Shown here: piece by piece, positions 34,117 through 43,693 of the stretch
Layout: each line of letters starts with the position of its first letter
Position numbering within the stretch: the first letter of the stretch is position 1
Origin: Chitinophagaceae bacterium
GTDB taxonomy: Bacteria > Bacteroidota > Bacteroidia > Chitinophagales > Chitinophagaceae
DNA: 64,000 nucleotides
Direction: 5' to 3'
Assembly (NCBI GenBank): GCA_016720565.1
Contig: JADKKJ010000001.1
Span: forward strand, 1,054,001 to 1,118,000
The notes under the pieces: model-generated
What the model was told of the DNA's origin: nothing
What the model saw: only the letters and a program-made list of their open reading frames with translations
Databases searched by the model: none
Made by a program: the position numbers and the translations under genes

Positions 34117-34602
34117 TTATCTCATCACCAGGTCTGCCTTAACACGGTAATAGGAAACGCCGGATCCTGCCATATTGGTGATCCATCCCAGCACTTTCAT
34201 ATTCCAGACCTTTTTAGTTTTATCGTAAGTGGAGGTTATGGTCCCTTTGGACAAACTTATATAGGCCGCCTGGTCGCCAGATTTAAATGAATAGGTGGAT
34301 TCCACTTCATCATTTCCCCTGGAGCCGGGGGCTATCGTAAAATGCTCCGTGCCTCTTGTGCTTAATCTTTTGCAATGAAAGAATAGAGAGAATAGCTGGT
34401 CTTTTTGTTCCACCACAATCGTAAGGTCACCTTTTACACGGTATACTTTCAGGGTTGCTGGCCTTGCTTCAATAAAATAATTATTGTTGGACAGGGTATC
34501 TGTTATGAACACGGGGCATTTACTCATCAGGGAGTCGCGGGAGCTTTGGCCCATGGCCGAAAAGCCTATAAACATGAAAACAAAAAAAAGACAGCGATTC
34601 AT
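34117..34602 (-). CDS. Secreted hypothetical protein
   Basis: 161 aa, signal peptide (ending SAMGQ), mature part predicted beta-rich, two Cys. No recognised motif. It is the last gene of a minus-strand group behind the YggS-type gene (34 bp gap). Confidence 0.65.
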   Translation of the reverse strand: MNRCLFFVFMFIGFSAMGQSSRDSLMSKCPVFITDTLSNNNYFIEARPATLKVYRVKGDLTIVVEQKDQLFSLFFHCKRLSTRGTEHFTIAPGSRGNDEVESTYSFKSGDQAAYISLSKGTITSTYDKTKKVWNMKVLGWITNMAGSGVSYYRVKADLVMR

Positions 34603-34636
34603 TGAGTTATTTTGGGTAAAAAATACGATATTTTAA

Positions 34637-35284
34637 CTACTTCCTTTCCCCGAATATGAGGCTCCCGATCCTTACCAGGTTACTCCCCTCCTCAATGGCG
34701 ATCTCATGATCACTGCTCATTCCCATAGAAAGGATCCCGTCTTCATCCGGGCCATATTTTTTAAACAATTGGTTTAGCTGACTGAACTCTTTACGCACTT
34801 GCGCGGGATCATCTGAAAAACTGGCCATGCCCATCAACCCGCGATAGCGTAAATGGCTAAGGGATGGAAGTTTCTCCAGCAATGCCTTTAATTCTTCCTC
34901 ATCCAATCCGAATTTGGTTTCTTCCTCCGCTATATAGACCTGCAGCAGGATATCCACCTTCTTATCTATTTTCTTTGCCTGCTTATTGATCTCCTCCGCC
35001 AGTTTCAGACTGTCAACCGAATGGATCAGTTGCACGAAGGGAACGATCTGTTTTACTTTATTGGTCTGGAGATGGCCGATATAATGCCAGCGGATATCAT
35101 TGGGTAAATGCTCCGCTTTTTCCAGCAGTTCCTGCACATAATTTTCCCCAAAATCACGCTGGCCCAGGTCATATAACTCCTGGATCTCCAATACCGGCTT
35201 CAATTTAGACACAGCCACCAGGCAGATCTTTCTTTTTGAAAGGTCCTTACGAAGGGAAAGATATTGTTCCTGTAATACCGGCAT
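34637..35284 (-). CDS. YggS/PLPBP-family pyridoxal phosphate homeostasis protein
   Basis: 215 aa, single TIM-barrel PLP-binding protein. The PLP lysine is in LVAVSKLKP (residue about 27); the later DFGENYVQEL, WHYIGHLQTNKV and GLMGMASF, SMGMSSDHEIAI blocks are family signatures. It balances free PLP and affects amino-acid metabolism; no catalytic activity is known. Five bp separate it from the upstream acyl-CoA dehydrogenase. pdxJ in this window makes the same cofactor but is not linked. Confidence 0.94.
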   Translation of the reverse strand: MPVLQEQYLSLRKDLSKRKICLVAVSKLKPVLEIQELYDLGQRDFGENYVQELLEKAEHLPNDIRWHYIGHLQTNKVKQIVPFVQLIHSVDSLKLAEEINKQAKKIDKKVDILLQVYIAEEETKFGLDEEELKALLEKLPSLSHLRYRGLMGMASFSDDPAQVRKEFSQLNQLFKKYGPDEDGILSMGMSSDHEIAIEEGSNLVRIGSLIFGERK

Positions 35285-35289
35285 GCTGG

Positions 35290-36444
35290 TTATTTAAGTA
35301 TTGAACGGCTGATCACGATCCGCTGCACTTCACTCGTTCCTTCATATATCTGTGTGATCTTGGCGTCCCTCATCAGTCGTTCTACATGATACTCCTTCAC
35401 AAAGCCATAGCCCCCATGTATCTGTACCGCTTCCACTGTTGTCCACATGGCCGTTTCTGAGGCGAACACCTTGGCCATGGAGGAACTGAGTGTATAATCC
35501 ATTTTATTATCTTTTTCCCAGGCTGCCTTTAAACAAAGCAGGCGGGCTGCTTCAATGCGGGTGGCCATATCGGCCAGTTTAAATGCAATAACCTGGTGAT
35601 TCATGATCTCTGTACCAAAGGCCTTCCTTGTTTTGGCATATTCTTTAGCGAGCTCATAGGCGCCGCTGGCAATACCCAAAGCCTGTGAAGCGATCCCTAT
35701 CCTACCCCCTGCAAGGGTTTTCATTGCAAAGGTGAATCCAAATCCATCCTTACCTATCCGGTTGGCCTTGGGCACTTTTACATCATTGAACATTACGGTA
35801 TGTGTATCGCTGCCTCTTATACCCAGTTTATTCTCTTTAGCGGCCACCACCACACCGGGCCAGTCTTTTTCCACAATAAGCGTATTGATCCCTTTTGATC
35901 CTTTGGAGGGGTCGGTCTGGGCCATCACTAAATAAACGGATGCTGTTCCACCATTGGTGATCCAGTTCTTGGTTCCGTTCAACAGGTAATAGTCCCCCAT
36001 ATCTTCCGCGGTAGTACGCTGGGAGGTAGCATCGCTGCCAGCCTCAGGTTCACTGAGCATGAAAGCGCCTATATACAGTTCCCCGTCTTTCTTGCCCTGG
36101 GCCAGGGGCTTGAGGTATTTTTGTTTCTGCTCCTCGCTGCCAAATTCCTGTATTCCATAACAAACCAGGCTATTGTTAACACTCATGCAAACGCTTACGC
36201 TGGCATCTATCTTGCTGATCTCTTCCATGGCAAGCACATAACTCACCGTATCCAGTCCACTGCCCCCGTATTCGGTATCAACCATCATACCCATAAATCC
36301 CAGGTCAGCCAGTTTTGAAACCTGGTCCCTGGGAAATTTCTGATGTTCGTCTCTTTCAATTACACCTGGTAAACATTCCGTTCGCGCAAAATTCCTTGCA
36401 GCGTCGCGGATCATAATTTGTTCTTCGTTGAGTTGGAATAGCAT
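35290..36444 (-). CDS. Short-chain acyl-CoA dehydrogenase
   Basis: 384 aa, FAD enzyme of fatty-acid beta-oxidation. Motifs: IGAFMLSEPEAGSDATSQRT (flavin loop), LLNGTKNWITNG, and the C-terminal TQIYEGTSEVQRIVISRSIL with the catalytic Glu. It differs from the glutaryl-CoA-type paralogue at 29824 and looks like the butyryl/short-chain branch. No electron-transfer flavoprotein genes are adjacent. A -7 box lies at 36463-36470. Confidence 0.93.
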   Translation of the reverse strand: MLFQLNEEQIMIRDAARNFARTECLPGVIERDEHQKFPRDQVSKLADLGFMGMMVDTEYGGSGLDTVSYVLAMEEISKIDASVSVCMSVNNSLVCYGIQEFGSEEQKQKYLKPLAQGKKDGELYIGAFMLSEPEAGSDATSQRTTAEDMGDYYLLNGTKNWITNGGTASVYLVMAQTDPSKGSKGINTLIVEKDWPGVVVAAKENKLGIRGSDTHTVMFNDVKVPKANRIGKDGFGFTFAMKTLAGGRIGIASQALGIASGAYELAKEYAKTRKAFGTEIMNHQVIAFKLADMATRIEAARLLCLKAAWEKDNKMDYTLSSSMAKVFASETAMWTTVEAVQIHGGYGFVKEYHVERLMRDAKITQIYEGTSEVQRIVISRSILK

Positions 36445-36462
36445 AGCTCGTTAGAATTTTAA

Positions 36463-36470
36463 CAAAGATA
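36463..36470 (-). promoter_or_regulatory. Candidate -7 box for the acyl-CoA dehydrogenase operon
   Basis: TATCTTTG on the minus strand, about 18 nt before the ATG. Confidence 0.5.
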
Positions 36471-36578
36471 AGGGCTGTTCCTGCTCCTGAATAAATATGT
36501 AAAACATCAGTCCGGGAACTGACTAACAACCCCCTCAATCCAGTTGAATTGCTTAATTTCGCACCAGAAACAAGTACC

Positions 36579-36989
36579 ATGAAAAAGATCCATTTAATTC
36601 TGCTGGTCCTCATTGCCGTAGCCATCGCGGTGCTCCTTACCTTCCTGAAAGGGGCAAGTACCTATGATACCATTGAAACGGCCCGTAACAAGCCCGGCAA
36701 ATTTGTACATCTGATGGCAAAACTGGATAAGACCCAGCCTGTGGAATATGATGCCATTAAGAACCCGAATTACCTCAGTTTTACCGCCATAGACACTACC
36801 AATGTTTCTATTAAAGTGGTTTACCACAACCCCAAGCCGGATATGTTTGAATTAAGTGAAAAACTTGTATTGAAAGGAAAATATACCGATGGTTATTTTG
36901 ATTGCCAGGAAATTCAAACCAAATGCCCATCCAAGTATAAAGATGATATGAATGCGGCGAAAAAGAACCTACAAGCCAATACCAAATAA
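36579..36989 (+). CDS. ccmE: Cytochrome c maturation protein CcmE, CxxxY variant
   Basis: 136 aa: an N-terminal membrane anchor (about 4-24) and an OB-fold periplasmic domain. CcmE binds haem covalently and passes it to the CcmF complex. In the classical protein the haem-binding residue is a His in HxxxY. Here the matching site reads CPSKY (Cys116, Tyr120) and no His is close, so it is the CxxxY type known from Desulfovibrio and archaea. ccmF follows after 9 bp. I chose the ATG at 36579 so that the anchor starts MKKIHL. Confidence 0.88.
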   Translation: MKKIHLILLVLIAVAIAVLLTFLKGASTYDTIETARNKPGKFVHLMAKLDKTQPVEYDAIKNPNYLSFTAIDTTNVSIKVVYHNPKPDMFELSEKLVLKGKYTDGYFDCQEIQTKCPSKYKDDMNAAKKNLQANTK

Positions 36990-36998
36990 TACACTCGC

Positions 36999-39578
36999 AT
37001 GGAATATACTGGAGAGCATCTATTACCCGGGCAACTGGGACACTTCTTTATTGTACTCTCACTGGTCTCCTCCCTGGTTGCCAGTTTCGCTTATTTCAGA
37101 TCCTCCCAGACAGCCGGACTCAGTGAGATCACCGACCATTGGAAAAAACTGGCCCGCTATGCATTCATCATTGAATCCATCTCGGTTTTTTCCATTTTTG
37201 CCATCCTGTTCTATATCATCCAGCAGCATCTTTTCGAATACAAATACGCCTGGCAGCACAGCAGCCGCTCGCTTGAATTCAAATACCTGCTTGCCTGTTT
37301 CTGGGAAGGTCAGGAAGGATCTTTCCTGCTATGGAGCATCTGGCATTGCGTACTTGGACTTATACTGATCCGTACCGCGAAAAAATGGGAAGCCCCTGTT
37401 ATGACCGTGGTAAGCTTTGCGCAGTTCGCACTGGCTACCATGATCACCGGTATTTATTTTCTTGGATGGAAAATGGGCTCCAACCCATTTCAATTGCTTC
37501 GCGATTCCGGTGTATTGGATAATGCTGCCGCACTTCATATTAATATGGACCCTTCACAGGGCCTCATACCGGATTACCTGGCATCCATTAAAGATGGGAA
37601 TGACCTGAATCCATTACTTCAGAACTATTGGATGGTGATACATCCTCCGGTATTGTTCCTGGGTTTTGCCACCACTATCATTCCCTTCTCGTATGCCGTG
37701 GCAGGCATCTGGAAAAATGGAGGTGGTGAATGGACCAAACTTACCATGCCCTGGGCCTTATTCTCGGCGGCCGCACTGGGAGTTGGTATTATGATGGGTG
37801 GCATGTGGGCCTATGAATCGCTCACATTTGGTGGCTATTGGGCATGGGACCCGGTAGAGAACGCCTCCCTGGTTCCCTGGCTGGTATTGATCGCCGGTAT
37901 TCACACGGCGTTGATCTATAAAAGCACGGGTTATTCCTTGCGTTCCACCTATGTATTTTATTTTCTCAGTTTTATCCTGGTACTGTATTCCACCTTCCTT
38001 ACCCGAAGCGGGATCTTAGGAGAAACTTCGGTACACGCATTCACCGACCTGGGAATGAATGCCCAGCTTTATCTCTTCCTGTATATTTTTATCTGGCTCC
38101 CTGCCCTGCTGGCCGCACCCACGCTAAAAGAAAAATGGATGGTGATCGGCCTCTCCGTTTTATTGGTACTGGCCACCTATTTCTTAAAAATAAATTCGCT
38201 GGCGCTAATATCCTGTCTACTTGGCCTGGTATGGGCCGCCTATTTTGTGAGCAAGCAGGTGCCTGCTGTAAAAAAAGAAGAGGAGACCAGCTCAAGGGAA
38301 TTCTGGATGTTCATTGGTGCACTTGTATTTTTCCTCTCCGCCATTGAGATCATTGTTAAGACCTCGCTGCCGGTGATCAATAAATTATTTGGCAGCAGCA
38401 TCGCTCCCCCGGAGGATGCTGAATTCTCTTATAACAGTATACAGGTATATGTTGCCATCATTACCGGCTTATTGACGGCCTTTACCCAATACCTTAAATA
38501 CAGGTCAACCACCCGGAGTTATTTCTGGAAGAAAATGGCCATACCATTTATCCTCTCTGTCATTATTGCCACCCTGATCCTTGTATTCGGCAATGTGAAC
38601 TATACCCGGAAAGGCCCTGGGTTCCAGATAGCCATCTGGATCGCGGTTGCCTGCGCAGCTTATGCCATTATTGCCAATGCCGCTTATATCTGGTTAGGGA
38701 TGAAAGGGAAACTTCGCATAGCCGGCGGCTCCATCGCACACGTTGGATTTGGAATGGTATTATTGGGTATCCTTATTACTTCCGCTAAAAAGGAAATACT
38801 CTCTAATAACCTCAATGGAATCCCTGCTCCTTTGGGACCCAAGGAAGATCCGAGAGAGAATCTCACACTGGTAAAAGACCTTAAAGTGGACATGGGAAAA
38901 TATTCGCTTACCTACCTGGGAGATTCCATGCATCCAAGAAAACAACTATGGTTCTATAAGGTAAGATTCCAGAGCAAGGATGGCAAGGAAGATTTTTTAC
39001 TTATGCCGAATGCTTTCGTGAATTATAAAGGCAATGAAGGACTGATGGCCAATCCTTCGGCCAAACATTATTGGGACCACGATGTTTTCACGTATATCAC
39101 CTCCCTGCCAAATCCGGATAATAAGGATACAGCCAGTTTCCGTCCAAGCACCATTAAAATGGGAGACACGATCTTCTATTCAAAGGGATATATCGTGACT
39201 GATAGTTTACAAACACGTGGTGACCTTCCTGAATCCCTGTTTGGAAAAGATGGAAGGTTATATGAACTTCCCATGAAGATCTTTGCCCGTACCGGCTCCA
39301 TCTATTCTGTTCGGTCTAAACTGGCATTCGCGAAAGGAGATTTTGTTCCTATCGCCGATACCGTTACCGCAGAAAGCCTGGTGATACAATTACAAAAGGT
39401 GAATCCTGACAAAACGATTGAACTGGGGGTAAAAGAATCTAATGCCCTGATGAAATACGTAACACTGAAGGCATTTAAATATCCTTTTATCAATTTACTC
39501 TGGGCAGGCGTGCTGGTAACGGCATTGGGATTACTGATCTCCATGGCATCGCGTATCCGTCGCAGGCGTGAAATGTAA
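36999..39578 (+). CDS. ccmF: Cytochrome c maturation protein CcmF
   Basis: 859-aa membrane protein of the haem-handling superfamily, with about 14 helices. The WWD-type loop reads GYWAWDPVENASLVPW, preceded by MVIHPPVLFLGFATTIIPF. A large periplasmic region follows (about residues 600-830), then a last helix and RIRRRREM. It ligates haem to apocytochrome c with CcmE. No ccmA-D, ccmG or ccmH genes are adjacent. Confidence 0.93.
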   Translation: MEYTGEHLLPGQLGHFFIVLSLVSSLVASFAYFRSSQTAGLSEITDHWKKLARYAFIIESISVFSIFAILFYIIQQHLFEYKYAWQHSSRSLEFKYLLACFWEGQEGSFLLWSIWHCVLGLILIRTAKKWEAPVMTVVSFAQFALATMITGIYFLGWKMGSNPFQLLRDSGVLDNAAALHINMDPSQGLIPDYLASIKDGNDLNPLLQNYWMVIHPPVLFLGFATTIIPFSYAVAGIWKNGGGEWTKLTMPWALFSAAALGVGIMMGGMWAYESLTFGGYWAWDPVENASLVPWLVLIAGIHTALIYKSTGYSLRSTYVFYFLSFILVLYSTFLTRSGILGETSVHAFTDLGMNAQLYLFLYIFIWLPALLAAPTLKEKWMVIGLSVLLVLATYFLKINSLALISCLLGLVWAAYFVSKQVPAVKKEEETSSREFWMFIGALVFFLSAIEIIVKTSLPVINKLFGSSIAPPEDAEFSYNSIQVYVAIITGLLTAFTQYLKYRSTTRSYFWKKMAIPFILSVIIATLILVFGNVNYTRKGPGFQIAIWIAVACAAYAIIANAAYIWLGMKGKLRIAGGSIAHVGFGMVLLGILITSAKKEILSNNLNGIPAPLGPKEDPRENLTLVKDLKVDMGKYSLTYLGDSMHPRKQLWFYKVRFQSKDGKEDFLLMPNAFVNYKGNEGLMANPSAKHYWDHDVFTYITSLPNPDNKDTASFRPSTIKMGDTIFYSKGYIVTDSLQTRGDLPESLFGKDGRLYELPMKIFARTGSIYSVRSKLAFAKGDFVPIADTVTAESLVIQLQKVNPDKTIELGVKESNALMKYVTLKAFKYPFINLLWAGVLVTALGLLISMASRIRRRREM

Positions 39579-39666
39579 ACTTCCGGACCTGAAATTTTAA
39601 GTTTTCCCAAACAGTTACCGGTTCAGGGCATTAGCATTCCTTGCGCCGATTTTATAGCTTTGTAAG

Positions 39667-40365
39667 GTGCGTAAACGGTTCCTTCGTATACTATTTTTTC
39701 TGATTGTCTCCACAGGCATGGGCAATGCCATTTCGGCCCAGATCGATACCCTGCCTGCTGTGCCGGATTCTACGGAGATCGCTCTTCAGCACATGAAGGA
39801 TCAGCGAAAAAAATGGGGCCCCAATGATACGATCATCACTCCCGCCATCTGGTACCATAATGAGATCGTTAATTACCGGGAAATGGAAATGGCCTGGGTA
39901 AGCAATCTTTCTCCCGATAAACTGAGAAAATATATTGAAGAATGGAACCGGCTTCGCAATGCGGTGTATGTTACCTATCCATATGCACGAATAGCCGGAA
40001 GCACGATCAATGATATCACAAAAAAGATGGAGGTCATAGAATCTAAAAAAGAGCGAAAGACCTATTTAAAGACCAGGGAAAAAGAATTGAAAGCGGAATT
40101 CAGTGACCCGCTGACCAACCTCAGTGTTTACCAGGGAAAGATCCTGATGAAGCTGATCAACAGGCAAACAGGTAATAATTGCTACGATATCATTAAGGAA
40201 TATAAGGGCGGGTTCAATGCGCGTTTTTACCAGACCGTGGCCTGGTTTGTTGGCGGAAACCTTAAGCAGGATTGGAACCTTAAAGAAAATAAACTGGACC
40301 GCGATATTGAAAATATCGTGAAAGAGATCGATGGAGGCTGGTATACTAATCCTTACAGGCGATAA
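39667..40365 (+). CDS. DUF4294 family secreted protein
   Basis: 232 aa, GTG start at 39667, signal peptide (ending AISAQ). Conserved-looking core WYHNEIVNYREMEMAW, RLRNAVYVTYPYARIA and LMKLINRQTGNNCYDIIKEY, a pattern I associate with the Bacteroidota-specific DUF4294. Function unknown. It lies 88 bp after ccmF and converges on bshB1. Confidence 0.82.
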   Translation: MRKRFLRILFFLIVSTGMGNAISAQIDTLPAVPDSTEIALQHMKDQRKKWGPNDTIITPAIWYHNEIVNYREMEMAWVSNLSPDKLRKYIEEWNRLRNAVYVTYPYARIAGSTINDITKKMEVIESKKERKTYLKTREKELKAEFSDPLTNLSVYQGKILMKLINRQTGNNCYDIIKEYKGGFNARFYQTVAWFVGGNLKQDWNLKENKLDRDIENIVKEIDGGWYTNPYRR

Positions 40366-40371
40366 TGGTTA

Positions 40372-41109
40372 TCAGGTCTCATTTTGTATCAGCGAGCTGA
40401 GATCCCTGATACCAATTTTTTTCTCCGACAAAAATCCTTCGGCATATTTCACGCCTATCCTCTTTCCAAAATCACGGGCACGGGCAATAATGGCTTCCAG
40501 GAATTCCGGGGTCGAAATATATGTTTGCGGTTCATTGCTGCTGGCCTTCGCATGATGAAACTGCGTTCCATAGGCCATGATCGATCTCATCCGCTGCTCA
40601 AACACATCTGTGATATCTACCATGAAATCCGGCTCATGGTAAAAATCCTGGATGTATTCCAATACATAAGCCGGCCGCCATTTTGCCTGGATCTCCCCCT
40701 GCTCGTTTTTTGTTTCGATCTTTGCCAGTCCCGATAAGAACGCGGCCTCCCGTATCAATTGGCCTGCCCTTCCATGGTCGGGGTGACGGTCATGACGGAT
40801 ATTACCAATGATCACCGCAGGCTGGTATTTTCGGATAACGCTGATCAGTTTGAGTTTAGAATCTTCATCATTTACAAAAAAACCATCGCGCAGTTTGAGG
40901 TTCTCCCTGACAGAAACTCCCAGTATCATAGCGGCATTAGCGGCTTCTTCATAGCGGGTCTCTACCGTACCACGGGTGCCCAATTCTCCCTGGGTCAGAT
41001 CCAGTATCCCTACTTTCCTGCCTGCAGCTATCTCTTTGAGTATAGTTCCGGAACAGCCCAATTCCACATCATCCGGGTGAACACCAATGGCAAGAAGATC
41101 CAGTTTCAT
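40372..41109 (-). CDS. bshB1: Bacillithiol biosynthesis deacetylase BshB1
   Basis: 245 aa, LmbE/PIG-L zinc hydrolase. Removes the acetyl group from GlcNAc-malate in bacillithiol synthesis. Zinc motif GVHPDDVELGCSG (HPDD) at residues 9-21, then GELGTRGT and IRHDRHPDHGRAG. ATG 41109 (MKLDLLAIG) is the family start; an in-frame ATG at 41121 lies only 8 nt after a -7 box and would be almost leaderless. bshA and bshC are not in the window, but a YfiT/BstA-type gene is at 50612. Confidence 0.93.
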   Translation of the reverse strand: MKLDLLAIGVHPDDVELGCSGTILKEIAAGRKVGILDLTQGELGTRGTVETRYEEAANAAMILGVSVRENLKLRDGFFVNDEDSKLKLISVIRKYQPAVIIGNIRHDRHPDHGRAGQLIREAAFLSGLAKIETKNEQGEIQAKWRPAYVLEYIQDFYHEPDFMVDITDVFEQRMRSIMAYGTQFHHAKASSNEPQTYISTPEFLEAIIARARDFGKRIGVKYAEGFLSEKKIGIRDLSSLIQNET

Positions 41110-41128
41110 CGTTTTCTCCATTTGTCGG

Positions 41129-41136
41129 CAAATTTA
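41129..41136 (-). promoter_or_regulatory. Candidate -7 box for bshB1
   Basis: TAAATTTG on the minus strand; its position favours the start at 41109. Confidence 0.45.
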
Positions 41137-41291
41137 GACAAAGGAAATTTCATCAAAAGGCAAATATTTCCGATTGACTAACGACTATGGATCAAGGCAT
41201 ACGAAAAAAACACTAACACCCATTAGTGATCCGGATCATGAAATTCAGGGGTATAACAAAACATTATCCCCTAAGACACAGTATATTGGCG

Positions 41292-41299
41292 TATATTTG
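41292..41299 (+). promoter_or_regulatory. Candidate -7 box for the fatty-acid desaturase
   Basis: TATATTTG, about 20 nt before the ATG at 41320. A perfect 12-bp palindrome TGATCCGGATCA lies upstream at 41227-41238. Confidence 0.5.
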
Positions 41300-41319
41300 T
41301 GTCTTCAATCTTCGCATAA

Positions 41320-42387
41320 ATGACAATTCCTAAATTCTCTCAATCTGCCCAGTCTTTTCACGCTGAGTTAAAAAAACGGATCAACGATTATTTTGCCAAC
41401 GAAGGAAAGCCTACCACGGGAAATTATACCCTTTTTACAAAGGCCATTGTACTTACGCTGGCATTTGCATTTGTATATGTGCACCTGGTATTTTTCACCC
41501 CTGTTGCATGGGTGGCTATTCCCGAATGTATACTCCTTGGCGGACTGACCGCGGCCATTGGATTCAATGTGATGCATGATGGGATGCATGGCAGTTTCAG
41601 CCGTTACAAATGGGTGAACGAACTGGCCGGCCTTTCTCTTAATTTCCTTGGTGCCAATAACTTCATGTGGCGCACAAAACATAATATCATTCATCATACC
41701 TATACCAATGTGGAAGGTATCGACGACGACATTGAAGCAAGGCCATTTCTGCGCCTGAGCGGATCCCAGCCTCATTTAAAAATGCATAAATACCAGCACT
41801 GGTATTTCTGGATCGCTTATTCCCTGCTTTATTTATTCTGGGTCTTCTTTACTGATTATAAAAAATATTTCACCCGGAGGATCGGTCCCACCCCATTAAA
41901 AAAAATGTCTCTGAAGGATCATCTTAGTTTCTGGGGATTTAAATTACTTCATGCCTTCATGTTCGTGGCCCTGCCTATTTATATGATAGGGTTTGTTGAC
42001 TGGATGATCGGTTTTCTTTCCCTTTCATTATTTGCCGGCTTTGTGCTCAGTATCGTTTTTCAACTGGCGCATACGGTTGAGACCACCGAATTTCCTGCCG
42101 CTAACCTGGAAACAGGTAAAATGGAAGATGAGTGGGCCGTACACCAGCTTCGCACCACGGCGAATTTTGCTACCCGTAACCGTTTTATTTGCTGGTGGGT
42201 TGGTGGATTGAATTTCCAGATCGAACACCATTTGTTCCCGCGTATCTCCCATGTGCATTATCCGGAGATCAGCAAGATCATTAAGAAGGCCTGCGAAGAT
42301 TTTGGTATGCCTTATCATGAATTCAGGAAAATGCGTACGGCGATCGTATCACACGTAAAGCACCTGAAAAGCCTGAGCGTTGCCTGA
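41320..42387 (+). CDS. Membrane fatty-acid desaturase (front-end type)
   Basis: 355 aa, four or so membrane helices and three histidine boxes: HDGMH (86-90), HNIIHH (121-126) and QIEHH (300-304), which hold the di-iron centre. The third box starting with Gln is typical of front-end and related acyl-lipid desaturases. It introduces double bonds in membrane acyl chains using oxygen and an electron donor. No cytochrome b5 domain is fused. It ends 1 bp before the convergent small membrane protein. Confidence 0.92.
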   Translation: MTIPKFSQSAQSFHAELKKRINDYFANEGKPTTGNYTLFTKAIVLTLAFAFVYVHLVFFTPVAWVAIPECILLGGLTAAIGFNVMHDGMHGSFSRYKWVNELAGLSLNFLGANNFMWRTKHNIIHHTYTNVEGIDDDIEARPFLRLSGSQPHLKMHKYQHWYFWIAYSLLYLFWVFFTDYKKYFTRRIGPTPLKKMSLKDHLSFWGFKLLHAFMFVALPIYMIGFVDWMIGFLSLSLFAGFVLSIVFQLAHTVETTEFPAANLETGKMEDEWAVHQLRTTANFATRNRFICWWVGGLNFQIEHHLFPRISHVHYPEISKIIKKACEDFGMPYHEFRKMRTAIVSHVKHLKSLSVA

Positions 42388-42388
42388 T

Positions 42389-42562
42389 TCAGGTAAGCAG
42401 GTAATACATTACTCCATAAGCAACCAGGAAAAAGCTTACAAACACCAGGTCTGTAAGCAGGGCTTGTCTGTCCTTTTTCTTATTGAAGAACACCTGGAAT
42501 CCCAGCCAGCCAAGGAACAGGACCGGAACCACGCAGAACCTGAGAATGGTATAAAATGACAT
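42389..42562 (-). CDS. Small membrane protein (57 aa)
   Basis: The minus-strand frame from ATG 42562 to TGA 42389 encodes 57 residues: a first helix (about 5-26), a loop FFNKKKDRQ and a second helix (about 37-56). This two-helix hairpin with a positive loop is typical of real small membrane proteins. It fills the 244-bp space between the desaturase and the ureohydrolase and abuts the desaturase stop. Confidence 0.65.
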   Translation of the reverse strand: MSFYTILRFCVVPVLFLGWLGFQVFFNKKKDRQALLTDLVFVSFFLVAYGVMYYLLT

Positions 42563-42631
42563 GGGATAAAATTAAGCCATTATTGGTTGCCCTGCTTTCA
42601 TTACCTTGCGTAGCTTTTCAACAAAGAAATC

Positions 42632-43693
42632 ATGATAGACCTTACCTCTTACGATCCCAACAGTGTGGGCAACCCCAACAATAATATTTTCGGGTTACCC
42701 ACCTCAGAAGATAGTTCCCGCCTGGTCATACTTCCCGTACCCTGGGAGGTGACCGTAAGTTATGGGGCAGGCACAGCTCGTGCCCCGGAGGCCATTTTCC
42801 GGGCCAGTCTGCAGGTAGATCTTTTTGATCCGGATATGCACCAGATCTGGCTGCATGGTTATTTCATGCGCAGCCCAGACCGCAAGATCCTTATGAAAAG
42901 CGATTACCTGCGTAAGGAAGCAGAACTCTATATAGATTATATCTCCAAAGGCGAAGATGTTTCTGCCAATCATTTCATGACCAAGACCCTGAAGGAAGTG
43001 AATGAAGGAAGCGCATATATGAATAACTGGGTATATGAGCAAACAAAGGCCCTGCTGGATAAAGGGAAACTGGTAGCAACATTGGGCGGTGACCATAGTA
43101 CCCCCCTGGGTTATTTCAAGGCCATTGCAGAAAAACATGGGGAGTTTGGCATCCTTCAGATAGATGCGCATTGTGATCTGAGGGAAGGCTATGAAGGCTT
43201 TGTTTATTCCCATGCTTCCATCATGTACAATGCCCTTAAAGAGATCCCTTCGCTGATCAAACTGGTACAGGTAGGTATTCGTGATTACAGCGAAAGCGAA
43301 TATGATTATATACAGGAAAGCAAGGGCCGTGTGGTCACTTATTTTGACAAGCAGATCCGTAACCGCATGTATGAAGGAGAGACCTGGAAACAGATCGCAG
43401 ACGCTATCGTGGCCAACCTTCCCCAGCATGTATTCATCAGTTTTGATATAGACGGACTTGACCGAAAGCTTTGCCCTTTTACAGGAACACCTGTACCCGG
43501 AGGTTTTGAACTGGAGCAGGTTTTCTATTTATTTTCAAAGGTGCTGAAAAGCGGAAGAAAACTGGTAGGCTTCGACCTGAATGAAGTTGGGATTGGAGGG
43601 GATACTGATTGGGATGCAAATGTGGGCGCCCGTATATTATTTAAAATGTGCAATATGCTGGTGGCCAGCAATACGCCCGAAGGAAATTCATGA
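42632..43693 (+). CDS. Ureohydrolase (arginase/agmatinase family)
   Basis: 353 aa with the di-manganese ligands of the family: GGDHS (His155), DAHCD (Asp178, His180, Asp182) and SFDIDGLD. The insertion between residues about 75 and 140 and the C-terminal GFDLNEVGIGGDTDWDANVG are as in the Bacteroidota branch usually annotated agmatinase or formimidoylglutamase. The substrate guanidine is undecided. It overlaps the next gene by 4 bp (ATGA). Confidence 0.88.
   Translation: MIDLTSYDPNSVGNPNNNIFGLPTSEDSSRLVILPVPWEVTVSYGAGTARAPEAIFRASLQVDLFDPDMHQIWLHGYFMRSPDRKILMKSDYLRKEAELYIDYISKGEDVSANHFMTKTLKEVNEGSAYMNNWVYEQTKALLDKGKLVATLGGDHSTPLGYFKAIAEKHGEFGILQIDAHCDLREGYEGFVYSHASIMYNALKEIPSLIKLVQVGIRDYSESEYDYIQESKGRVVTYFDKQIRNRMYEGETWKQIADAIVANLPQHVFISFDIDGLDRKLCPFTGTPVPGGFELEQVFYLFSKVLKSGRKLVGFDLNEVGIGGDTDWDANVGARILFKMCNMLVASNTPEGNS

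Noticed and set aside
41227..41238. 12-bp palindrome TGATCCGGATCA as a desaturase operator
   Set aside because: It is perfect but short, about 50 bp from the -7 box, and I see no second copy to support a binding site.
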